This document shows positions 1 through 7,579 of a stretch of 16,160 nucleotides of DNA, in pieces (position 1 is the stretch's first letter; each line of letters starts with the position of its first letter). The notes under the pieces were generated by a model, which was not told the DNA's origin, searched no databases, and saw only the letters and a list, made by a program, of their open reading frames with translations. Both the position numbers and the translations under genes were made by a program. This DNA comes from Gracilaria caudata (lineage: Eukaryota > Rhodophyta > Florideophyceae > Gracilariales > Gracilariaceae): contig JASCIV010000583.1 in NCBI GenBank assembly GCA_030374735.1, forward strand, positions 1 through 16,160, read 5' to 3'.

Positions 1-969
1 CAGCTCATCACGTCGCCGCTGTCGTGTCTGACCAACGTCGAATGCGCTCCCGACCGCTACTGCAAGGCGCCGCCGATGAACGATGTCTTTCTCTTCGTGG
101 CCACCGGCTCGTCAGAGATCTCCACCTGCGAGCCACGGCTCGTGGAGGGCTCCAACTGCAACAACGTCGGCGTCTTCGAGTGCGAGCAGGGCACCTTCTG
201 TGGTTTCCTGGATGACGAAAATCCCTGGCCGTTCCGCTGTCTCCGTCAGGCACCGCAGGGCGCTGCCTGTGCCTTGACTGGCTCTTCGCCTTGTCAGGGA
301 GACCTTGTCTGTGAGTTTGAGCCGACGTGTCGACCATTCGACTTTGGCTTCGAGGGCGATTTTTGTCGATTTGATCGACATTGCCAACAGGAACGTGGCT
401 TCTTCTGCGGTGAAAACTTTAACGAGTGCGCGCGAAAAAAGTCGCCGGGCGGCACGTGCGAACTCGAGCCGAACAACTTCGAGTGCGACGGATTTTGCGT
501 GAGCCGTCTTCGCTTTGACACACGCACAGCGGGCATCTGTCAACGTCTTCAGGAAGCAGGCGAGAAGTGTAACGAAGATCACCAATGTCAGACGCGTCTG
601 TCTTTCTTCGGCACCTTTTGTCCCGCTGATCTGCTGTGCAACAGGCCAACTGGTCGCACTGGCGTGTGTGTGCTGGAGACCGACCTCATCCGTGAACTGG
701 GAGCATCCTGCAACCCAACGAACGATATGTGTGACGCTCGTAGGGGGCTCAGCTGTGGGAGCGAGTTCAAGTGCGTACAGCGCGGAAACGAACCGGACTC
801 ATTACATCACTTCTGCACTCCTGGGTCGCCGCTGAGCAGCTGTCCGCCGGACACCGGTGGCAATCCACGTGAGTGTCGTCGCGCCTTGGACTCCTCCAAT
901 GAGTTCACAGGCGCGTATTCGTGCAGGAAGCGTCGACAGGTCGTACCGCTCGGAAATCCGTGCAATTAA
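1..969 (+). CDS. Cysteine-rich secreted or surface protein, 5' end missing
   Basis: The frame is open from the first base and stops with TAA at 967-969, giving 322 residues of a protein whose start lies outside the window. By hand count it holds 34 cysteines (about one in ten residues). Most fall into four-cysteine units that often begin with Gly-x-x-Cys (GSNC, GAAC, GDFC, GGTC, GEKC, GASC), with spacing of roughly 5-8, 4-7 and 4-12 residues. I count six such units between residues 55 and 262, followed by a less regular tail. This density and even spacing is typical of disulfide-bonded extracellular modules and loosely resembles the Dickkopf N-terminal cysteine pattern. No catalytic motif is visible. 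The last residues (LGNPCN) look like the start of another unit, so the stop may be early or an intron may follow. A GTGAGT donor-like site lies at 869-874. Function unknown; a matrix, adhesion or surface-coat role is inference. Confidence 0.8.
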   Translation, partial: QLITSPLSCLTNVECAPDRYCKAPPMNDVFLFVATGSSEISTCEPRLVEGSNCNNVGVFECEQGTFCGFLDDENPWPFRCLRQAPQGAACALTGSSPCQGDLVCEFEPTCRPFDFGFEGDFCRFDRHCQQERGFFCGENFNECARKKSPGGTCELEPNNFECDGFCVSRLRFDTRTAGICQRLQEAGEKCNEDHQCQTRLSFFGTFCPADLLCNRPTGRTGVCVLETDLIRELGASCNPTNDMCDARRGLSCGSEFKCVQRGNEPDSLHHFCTPGSPLSSCPPDTGGNPRECRRALDSSNEFTGAYSCRKRRQVVPLGNPCN

Positions 970-1261
970 AGAAAGCAGTAGATTGAACGCTTTAACATGC
1001 CAAGTATGTACGCTGCAATATTGGCAATTCAAAAGCGTTTCAAAAGTACGCAGCTCGCCGCCAATTCCGGCTATCAAGAGCACCAGTGGCGGAGAGTGTC
1101 TCATACTACATAGATTAGCCCACGCATATGCGCTCTGTCGTTGTTGGACAGCGCCAGCACGAATGGACTACGTCGCTGCCAACGTCAAAAATGACAAGGC
1201 AAAATGTTTCTGGTAGATGCTGAGATTGAGAGTTGTGGCTATTTAAACTTTGGCTTGAGTC
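970..1261. other. Gap between cysteine-rich frame and short membrane frame
   Basis: No convincing gene. One forward frame stays open from 857 to 1216 and carries a few cysteines (CQVC, CRCW), but it lacks the Gly-x-x-Cys unit pattern and has no plausible ATG near its start. A donor-like GTATGT occurs at 1004-1009. The stretch could be a 3' UTR or contain an intron linking the cysteine-rich frame to the membrane segment downstream. Confidence 0.4.
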
Positions 1262-1507
1262 ATGGAGTCGGTAAGAGAGACCCTGAAACTTGTTTTCAAG
1301 AGCTCTGAATTGGAAATACACAATATGCATGCTGGTTCCGCTTTGCAATACCGAATGACTTTTCGAGAAGTTTACAAAAATATGTTGGGCCCAATTAGTC
1401 CGAAGACTGAGGGCTACTTGGTGCTCACTGCTGCAGTACTTTGTCTTTTAATTGCTTGTGTGTGCGGATGCTGTGGAGCAGTTTCTGCGGATGGTGAAGA
1501 TAATTAG
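1262..1507 (+). CDS. Possible small membrane protein or last exon of the cysteine-rich gene
   Basis: This 81-residue frame starts at an ATG and ends with TAG at 1505-1507. Residues 1-55 are unremarkable. Residues 56-74 form one hydrophobic segment (YLVLTAAVLCLLIACVCGCC) that ends in a cysteine cluster of the sort often palmitoylated, followed by a short acidic tail (GAVSADGEDN). That is the expected end of a type I surface protein, and the cysteine-rich protein immediately upstream lacks an anchor. I therefore consider a spliced last exon as likely as a separate tail-anchored protein. The frame differs from that of the upstream gene (phase 2 versus 1), so splicing would be needed. A donor-like GTAAGA at 1271-1276 is also present. 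Transcript data would decide; coding status itself is uncertain. Confidence 0.35.
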   Translation: MESVRETLKLVFKSSELEIHNMHAGSALQYRMTFREVYKNMLGPISPKTEGYLVLTAAVLCLLIACVCGCCGAVSADGEDN

Positions 1508-1579
1508 AAGAAGGTCTGTTCTTTTAGAATCCATTTTATTCTTGGAAATCCAAAATCTGTAAAAGACAGGCCATTAGAG

Positions 1580-1587
1580 TTACGTCA
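1580..1587 (-). promoter_or_regulatory. CRE/ATF-like bZIP site TTACGTCA
   Basis: TTACGTCA is the reverse complement of TGACGTAA, the type of site bound by CREB/ATF and plant-type bZIP factors. It lies 273 bases before the RPN1 ATG. The same 8-mer occurs on the other strand at 13330-13337, upstream of the BTB gene. Binding is inferred from the consensus only. Confidence 0.35.
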
Positions 1588-1588
1588 G

Positions 1589-1652
1589 GAGTGGCTTTCT
1601 TCTCCACTTGGGGCTCCGCGATTGGAGCACCCCGGCAGACTGGGGTAACCCC
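1589..1652 (+). repeat. Cluster of short GC hairpins upstream of RPN1
   Basis: Four small inverted repeats follow one another: AGTGG/CCACT (1590-1594 with 1604-1608), GGGGCTCC/GGAGCACCCC (1610-1617 with 1624-1633, one bulge), CCCC/GGGG (1630-1633 with 1642-1645) and GGGG-TAA-CCCC (1642-1652). The last three share strands, so they cannot all form at once. If transcribed, the leader would be structured. Whether it is functional RNA is unknown. Confidence 0.35.
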
Positions 1653-1722
1653 TGAGAGCCTTCAGTGGCCTACACACGCGTACAACGTGGTGGCTCCAGC
1701 GTTGCGGTCTGCTCGTTGAGCA

Positions 1723-1797
1723 ATGCCACCAACACTTATCAAGCAGTTGTCCAGAGCGCCTTCTTACTTTCGTAGCCGGCGATCAGTCGATCCATAG
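1723..1797 (+). promoter_or_regulatory. Upstream open reading frame before RPN1
   Basis: An ATG at 1723 opens a 24-codon frame that closes with TAG at 1795-1797, 63 bases before the RPN1 start. If transcription starts upstream of 1723 it would be met first by scanning ribosomes and could dampen RPN1 translation. The peptide has no recognisable features, and the frame may be chance. Confidence 0.25.
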
Positions 1798-1860
1798 AAG
1801 ACGCCCGACGCACTCGCTGTTGCCGCGCCGTCTAGTCCGTGACAGCTTGCTCCGTCCCCA

Positions 1861-4800
1861 ATGGCAGGAGCAGAGCAAAAAACCGATAAGCCGGCGCCGC
1901 CCGCGCCGCAAGACACCCCGAAGAAGCCCGCCGCCGAACAGCCGCCCGATGAGCTCTCCGAGGAGGATCAGGCGCTCAAGGACAAGCTGGACATGCTCGT
2001 CGTGCGCGCGCGCGATGTCGACGCTGGGGTACAGAAGCTTGCGCTGCAGACCATTCGTACCGAGATCCGATCCGCCACTTCTTCCATGACATCTGTGCCC
2101 AAACCGCTCAAGTTCCTGCGTCCGCATTTCACCCCGCTCAAGGTGTACTACGCTACCGAGATGCCTGCCGGCGATAATCGCGTGTTTCTGGCCGATGTGC
2201 TGTCGGTGCTGGCCATGACGATGGGCGATGCGTCCAAGTGTGAGAGTCTTCGTTTCAAACTGCAGGGCACGGACGAACCGCCTCATCTGTGGGGTCACGA
2301 GTACGTGCGTCATCTTGCAGGCGAGATCGCGTCCGAGTACCAGAGCATCGTCGACACGGACGCCGAGATGCGCGACGATATTCCGGAACAGCCCAACGGC
2401 GACATCGTCAAGCTGCCACCGGCTACCATTCCGCAGATCACCAAGCTCGTCGACGACATTGTCCCATTTCTCATGACGTCCAATGCAGAACCGGAGGCCG
2501 TTGATTTGCTCATGGAAGTGGACTCACTATCCAAACTCAAGGATCTCGCTGACGAGCACAACTATTCTCGGGTATGTCTGTATCTCAAGGCGTGTTCTGA
2601 CTACGTGTTGCTGCAGGAGGACATCGACAAACTACTCAAGATCGCTTCGGATATCTACTTCAAGGTGAAGAAGCTGCCTGATGCCATGCAAGTGGCCATT
2701 CGTCGTGGCGATATGGAAAGTATCAACGCCATATACCAGAGCAGCGAAAACTCGTCCGCCGTGCGCCTGCAGCTCGCACTTGATCTTGGTCGCGCTGGCA
2801 TCTTGCTGGATGAAACTGAGACGGATGATGATATGCTGATGGCCATGAGAAACCAGAAAGTAACCGATCAGTTCAAGGCTCTTGCAAAGGATCTCGATGT
2901 GCTCGAGCCTAAGACCCCTGAGGACATCTACAAGACGCATCTCCTAGATACTCGAACTCCCTCGGCTTCCTCGTCTGATTCCGCGCGTGCCAATCTGGCC
3001 AAGACCTTTGTGAACGCATTTGTGAACATGGGATTTGGTACCGATAAGCTGATGTCTGACAATGAAAGCAAGTGGATCTACCGAAACAGGGAACACGGAA
3101 TGATGTCTGCGGCCGCATCTGTTGGCATGATCCTACTGTGGGATGTCGAAACCGGTCTCAGTGATATTGACAAGTACATGCACGCCGAACAAGACTTTGT
3201 GCGAGCGGGCGCCCTTCTAGGCGTTGGGTTGGTTTCGGCGAATGTGCGGCATGAGGTGGATCCAGCACTTGCGATCATCGAAGATCATCTCAAGTCTACA
3301 AAAGCATCGATAAGGAACGGAGCAATCTCCGGTTTGGGGCTGGCTTACGCTGGCACCCAGAACGCGACAGTCAAAGATCTGCTTCTTCCTATCTTAACTG
3401 ATAAGGATACATCAGCAGACACAGTTGCCTTGGCCGCGCTCAGCCTTGGATTGTGCTTCATCGGTACATTGGATGGAGATGTTTCAATACCGCTACTGGA
3501 GGTCTTGTCGGAAAGGCAGAACAGCGGTGATGTTACCAGGGAGGCATTGCTGCCAATTTTGCTGCCGCTGGCTTTGGGACTCTTGTATCTTGGAAGCCAG
3601 GAAGCTGCGGAGGTCATGAACGAGACAATTGCTGCGATGGTGGGCACGGACAGCCTACTTGGAAGAATCACATCCATCACGTTTGAAGTTTGCGCATATT
3701 GTGGGTCAGGGGATGTTCGCAAGGTGCAGAAGTTTTTGTCTATCTGTGGCGAGCATGCGTCGACTGAGGAGAGTGAAGATGCTACGGATTCCAACCAGAC
3801 AAACAACGCAAGAACTCCTCAAACGGGAGCGCTGGCCGGTTCAACCGCGGCGAACGCGACTGCCAATGATTCGAATACCAATGCGAATGGAGCGCAGGAA
3901 GCAAACTCGGAAGAGAGAACATTAAGCGACGCTGAAAAGGCTCGCATTGCATCCGCTGAACAGGCTGTGGCTGTTTTAGGCCTGGCAATGGTATCCATGG
4001 GCGAAGAACTTGGCGCAGAGATGTCAATAAGGGCATTCGGTCATTTGCTACAGTACGGAGATCCTGTGATTCGCAAAGTGGTACCGCTTGCAATTGGGTT
4101 GCTAAGCATCAGTGACCCGAAGCTAACTCTAACGGATATGTTGTCGAAGTTCACTCATGATTCGGACATGGAGGTTGCGCAGTCGGCGATAGTAGGGTTG
4201 GGTCTAATTGGCGCTGGCACTAACAATTCGAGAATAGCAGGAATTCTTCGACAACTATCTCAGTACTACGCGAAGGAAGGGTCGTCATTGTTCCTCGTCC
4301 GAATCGCTCAAGGCATTCTTCATTCAGCAAAGGGACTGGTGACGATGAATCCGTTTTATGGGGACAACAACTTTCTTAAGAGCAAGACTGCCTTGGGGGG
4401 TATTCTCACTGTCTTATTCTCATGTTTGGATATGAAGGGAACTATCCTTGGAAAGAATCACTTCCTTTTGTACTACTTGGCTCTCGCTGCTCGACCAAGG
4501 ATGGTGTTCACCGTGGACGAGAAGATGGAGTTCAAGGCCACCACCGTTCGTGTTGGGCAAGCAGTTGACACTGTGGGTCAGGCTGGTCGCCCGAAGTCAA
4601 TCACGGGCTTCCAAACACACACAACACCCGTGCTGCTCGCTGCTGGGGAACGGTCCGAAATGGCAACCGATGAATTCCTCTCAGTTGCTGCTTCCATGGA
4701 AGGAATTGTGGTTTTGGAAAAGAATCCCGACTGGGTTGATGAGTCTGGATTGACCGAAGCTGCGGCGGCGATGACAAAGCTTGAGGAAGAGGCAGCAAAG

Positions 4801-4869
4801 AACTCTCAAGGATCGTCACAAAATCCCGCAGCGTCAGGGGCGGGGCCAAGTAAGATGGCCACATCATGA
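1861..4869 (+). CDS. RPN1: 26S proteasome regulatory subunit Rpn1 (PSMD2), complete
   Basis: Rpn1 is the large base subunit of the 19S regulatory particle. It docks ubiquitin and UBL shuttle factors and the deubiquitinase Ubp6/USP14 on the Rpt ring. The 1002-residue protein fits the family (yeast about 990, human about 910). The N-terminal block with SMTSVPKPLKFLRPHF and WGHEYVRHLAGE (about residues 30-160) is a clear family match. The proteasome/cyclosome repeat toroid begins near residue 407 (HGMMSAAASVGMILLWDVE, then FVRAGALLGVGLVSANVRHE). It is interrupted by a low-complexity Asn/Thr/Ala/Glu-rich insert at about 628-692 and resumes to about 835. The conserved C-terminal block (NHFLLYYLALAARPRM, near 866) and a Glu/Ala/Ser-rich tail follow. 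The ATG at 1861 gives the expected start just before the acidic Glu-Leu-Ser-Glu-Glu-Asp segment. No intron interrupts the frame. The first 600 bases are noticeably more CpG-rich than the rest. Confidence 0.97.
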   Translation: MAGAEQKTDKPAPPAPQDTPKKPAAEQPPDELSEEDQALKDKLDMLVVRARDVDAGVQKLALQTIRTEIRSATSSMTSVPKPLKFLRPHFTPLKVYYATEMPAGDNRVFLADVLSVLAMTMGDASKCESLRFKLQGTDEPPHLWGHEYVRHLAGEIASEYQSIVDTDAEMRDDIPEQPNGDIVKLPPATIPQITKLVDDIVPFLMTSNAEPEAVDLLMEVDSLSKLKDLADEHNYSRVCLYLKACSDYVLLQEDIDKLLKIASDIYFKVKKLPDAMQVAIRRGDMESINAIYQSSENSSAVRLQLALDLGRAGILLDETETDDDMLMAMRNQKVTDQFKALAKDLDVLEPKTPEDIYKTHLLDTRTPSASSSDSARANLAKTFVNAFVNMGFGTDKLMSDNESKWIYRNREHGMMSAAASVGMILLWDVETGLSDIDKYMHAEQDFVRAGALLGVGLVSANVRHEVDPALAIIEDHLKSTKASIRNGAISGLGLAYAGTQNATVKDLLLPILTDKDTSADTVALAALSLGLCFIGTLDGDVSIPLLEVLSERQNSGDVTREALLPILLPLALGLLYLGSQEAAEVMNETIAAMVGTDSLLGRITSITFEVCAYCGSGDVRKVQKFLSICGEHASTEESEDATDSNQTNNARTPQTGALAGSTAANATANDSNTNANGAQEANSEERTLSDAEKARIASAEQAVAVLGLAMVSMGEELGAEMSIRAFGHLLQYGDPVIRKVVPLAIGLLSISDPKLTLTDMLSKFTHDSDMEVAQSAIVGLGLIGAGTNNSRIAGILRQLSQYYAKEGSSLFLVRIAQGILHSAKGLVTMNPFYGDNNFLKSKTALGGILTVLFSCLDMKGTILGKNHFLLYYLALAARPRMVFTVDEKMEFKATTVRVGQAVDTVGQAGRPKSITGFQTHTTPVLLAAGERSEMATDEFLSVAASMEGIVVLEKNPDWVDESGLTEAAAAMTKLEEEAAKNSQGSSQNPAASGAGPSKMATS

Positions 4870-5885
4870 GATTTTGGTAGTGCGCGAAGCATGGTTCACC
4901 TGGAAGGGTTTCATATTGCTTTGAATGTAAATGGAGGAGTCAAACAAAGCCTACGATGCTACAAGGGGTCTGAAGAGCGTTATGTCGACTTGCGGTGAGG
5001 GGTATGTTGTAGAACGAGCAACGAAAGTTGGATCCTCGGTGAAATGCAACTGCAGATCATTTCAATCTTTTGTTCATTACGAAATTTAGAACGAAGACGA
5101 ACAGCGGGAACTAACTGACACATCCGGCGTGAAGTAGACAGACAGGGTATCATCGGCTATGGAGGGTAAAGATTTTAGAACCAAAGGAGGTCCTTTTGGA
5201 TGCAGTTCCCGCGAGACGTTGATAAGGTACGAGCAAGAGAGCTGACAGCGCGATACATAGTGTATTGAAGTCGTAGCTTCAAGTTGAGCAAATACACTGA
5301 CCTTAGGAATCTCGGCTGGTATTGCGAACAGCAGAATTCGCTGTGAAATGGGTTCTTCCCCCTTCCACTGCTTTCATACGTTTGCTACCTTCGTACATGT
5401 CATCCAGTTGAAGGAAGCACCGAGAGTCTTGCGTACTTAACCCATCCACCAGAAACGCGCCTTGAAATAGTTATTTGTGTGTTCACTTCTGAATTCAAAA
5501 CTGAATTCCACGGCGAGCCCAAACAAGCACAGAGTAGGACTTCATATTTGAATCTGGCACGTGAGAACCGCAGAATGGATAGATATAGCGATATCGTGGT
5601 GGGCGTCCCAGGTACAATGCCATCTAGCTGTTTGATTTGGACCTTCAATGTTCAGAAAGTTTGGAAACAAGGCCTCACGGTCAGTGTTCCTCTCCTGGGC
5701 GCTGAACACTGTGACGCCATAGCAAGAAGTCCAAGGGCTACCACCATTGAAGTTGAATTCTTGTACATCATCGCCCTTCATCATTTCGTCTGTGCTCCTT
5801 ACTACCCGTAGAGGGCTCCATTAAACCTTTGGTGTCATTGTTAACAGGGAAAGCCGAGCAACCATTCTAGCACAGGAAGTTATAT
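4870..5885. other. Intergenic stretch between RPN1 and the copine-like gene
   Basis: About 1 kb, more AT-rich than the flanking genes. The longest frame (5479-5811, 110 codons) has no recognisable domain or coding-like composition. I see a near-palindrome CCAAAGGA-GG-TCCTTTTGG at 5181-5199, a direct repeat of CTGAATTC at 5489-5496 and 5501-5508, and a CACGTG E-box/G-box at 5558-5563. It presumably holds the RPN1 3' UTR and the next gene's promoter. No tRNA or other RNA gene was recognised. Confidence 0.5.
5181..5199. repeat. Short near-palindrome
   Basis: CCAAAGGA, two bases, then TCCTTTTGG, which is an inverted repeat apart from one extra T. The two-base centre is too short for an RNA loop, so a dimeric protein-binding site is the more natural reading. 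It may be chance. Confidence 0.25.
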
Positions 5886-7040
5886 ATGGCTGATACCTCA
5901 AGCTCGGACTCTGAAGGCGAGGCAAGGGGAAAGGACAAAGTTGCCCAGACTCCAAGTACGGAATTACTCGGAGACCCAGCCGTGGACTCTGATGACGGAG
6001 AGTTTGACGAAGCAGAGAAAGCGCCTCCACGACTGCCTTCCGCGTACAGGGCTAAACCGTCCGTGATAGAGTTTTCTCCCGTATCTAATCAAGACGGGGA
6101 GACGTTCAATGACGAGGAGGAGGAGATTCTTGATCCATGCGGCCTTTCTCCAAGAGGTGTCTTGAGTAAAGGAGTACCGGCTATAATTGAATCATTAAAG
6201 TTTGACGCTGTGGAACTCCATGTGGAAGGCTATGAAACTACTCGACTGGAGATCTTTGCCCCGGCTGAATGCTTTGCTGCGTTGCTTAGTGAGGGATCTG
6301 AACCAGGAACGTGGGAGGTTACAGATAAGAGCGAAACGGTGAGATGTGCACAACACATTAGGCTACTAAAGAAGTTCAGACTTCGAGCGGCTACAGAAAT
6401 AGACCGAGCAGAGAAGGTCATGGTTGCCTTCTTTGATGCGAACACGCCCTCCCATTTGCTACAACAGACAAACGCTCTGGGGTATGACGTATTTTCTGTG
6501 GAGGAACTTATTGAGTCAAAGGAACTGGCATTGCAACGACAGCTTAAAAGTGATGGATGGAGTTTTTGGGGCGATGCGCAAGTGGTTTTGTCGCTCGATT
6601 TTCTCAAGCATGTATCGAAAAAGGAGATGATCTCCATTGAGTTTGGCGTCGACGACGAGGCACCACGGAGGAATCGGATGTTCTTCGTGATTTCAAGGAG
6701 TCTACCACAAGGTGCATGGTCACCAATCTACAAGTCAGAAATTCGGACTCGGGGTGAAGCGGACAAGTTCGAACCGGTTTCAATACCATGTCAAGATTTT
6801 CACGGCGGCGATGAGTCGAAGAACTTTCGGCTTGAGCTTCATCGATGGTACAAGAATGGGAGAACGAGACCTTTGGGATTCATGCAGACATCGGTTCAGA
6901 AAATGAAGAGCTTGGAGTCAAACAGTAGCATGTACTGGTGGCCTGCGGAGGACGGAATCAGTTCTGCGAAGATCATCGTTCTGCAGGCGTTAACGTCACC
7001 ACGCGAAGCTCGTTTTCACCTGTTGCTTTCGACCTCGTGA
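5886..7040 (+). CDS. Copine-like protein with two C2 domains, no vWA domain
   Basis: The 384-residue protein starts with about 95 disordered, acidic, Ser/Asp/Glu-rich residues. Two C2-like modules follow. The first (about 105-240) has the copine C2A pattern: GTWEVTDKSETVR, then a strand pair ending in VMVAFFDAN, then ALGYDVFSVEELIES. The second (about 246-370) resembles copine C2B: FFVISRSLPQGAWSPIYKSE, then FEPVSIP, then FRLELHRWYKNGR and LGFMQTSVQKM. Copines are normally about 530-580 residues with a C-terminal vWA domain; here the frame stops right after C2B and no vWA-like frame follows. The calcium-loop aspartates look largely replaced: the usual Ser-Asp-Pro-Phe position reads RNRMFF, and the usual Trp-Asp-x-Asp position reads WYKN. 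A calcium-independent membrane or protein-binding role is therefore likely, but is inference. The ATG at 5886 begins a natural acidic N-terminus. The family call is by pattern recognition, not a search. Confidence 0.7.
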   Translation: MADTSSSDSEGEARGKDKVAQTPSTELLGDPAVDSDDGEFDEAEKAPPRLPSAYRAKPSVIEFSPVSNQDGETFNDEEEEILDPCGLSPRGVLSKGVPAIIESLKFDAVELHVEGYETTRLEIFAPAECFAALLSEGSEPGTWEVTDKSETVRCAQHIRLLKKFRLRAATEIDRAEKVMVAFFDANTPSHLLQQTNALGYDVFSVEELIESKELALQRQLKSDGWSFWGDAQVVLSLDFLKHVSKKEMISIEFGVDDEAPRRNRMFFVISRSLPQGAWSPIYKSEIRTRGEADKFEPVSIPCQDFHGGDESKNFRLELHRWYKNGRTRPLGFMQTSVQKMKSLESNSSMYWWPAEDGISSAKIIVLQALTSPREARFHLLLSTS

Positions 7041-7579
7041 AAACAGCATGTTTTCCCTCCTGAAAGACTGTCTGTTGAATCAATGTGGTGCACTTCACCT
7101 CTATGCTTGTAAGAGGCAATAACCTATGTCGCGGAAGTGAAGACGGAGGGCGACGTGAAACACAGGTTACACATCATAGCCATTAACGAAGTTAAGGACA
7201 TGGATTCAGTGGCCAAAGAGGGGCCACAGACACTGCGAGAAAAGCATGGTAGAATTCCTATGTAGCTTTTCAACGGGTAGCAGTGGCAAAAGCAGCAAGG
7301 TGGCGAAGATCCATCTAGTATGGTGTACAAAGTAGCAATGTTTTCCTTTCGCGTTTAATGCACAGCTTTTTGTTTGTCTCCAGTGCGAACAACAAGCGGG
7401 GTTGTTTAGCTCACATGTATTCACAGGTTGAGAAGATGTTGTACCGCTTGCTGTTAGGATTTGTGAATGTTATACATATAGTTGACGAGTGTGTCATGTT
7501 AGTTCGCAGTACCGCGACTGAAAACCGGAAAAAAGACTCTTTGAGGTTGTAATAGCCAATTCCAGACGCGTCTTGCTAG
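7041..7579. other. 3' space between convergent genes
   Basis: Lies between the stop of the copine-like gene and the stop of the CSC1-like gene on the other strand, so it should hold both 3' UTRs. Only short frames of under 75 codons with no recognisable content are present, and in particular no continuation into a vWA domain. No RNA gene or repeat seen. Confidence 0.5.

Larger units (their letters stand above)
1508..1860 (+). promoter_or_regulatory. Upstream region and probable 5' leader of RPN1
   Basis: No gene longer than a short upstream reading frame. It holds an 8-base bZIP-type site (1580-1587), a cluster of small GC-rich hairpins (1589-1652) and an upstream ATG frame (1723-1797), each listed separately. 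I see no clear TATA box. Assignment as promoter and leader rests on position only. Confidence 0.5.

Noticed and set aside
869..874. GTGAGT splice donor in the cysteine-rich gene
   Set aside because: The frame continues beyond it with the same cysteine density, so reading through is at least as likely; kept only as a note.
1686..1695. GGTGGC resembling the yeast Rpn4/PACE element upstream of RPN1
   Set aside because: Lacks the AAA end of the GGTGGCAAA consensus, and GGTGGC is common in GC-rich DNA.
5479..5811. 110-codon plus-strand frame in the gap before the copine-like gene
   Set aside because: No domain or coding-like composition, and an overlapping antisense frame of similar length exists.
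6768..6777. GTTCGAACC resembling a tRNA B box
   Set aside because: Lies inside the copine-like coding sequence, with no A box or cloverleaf around it.
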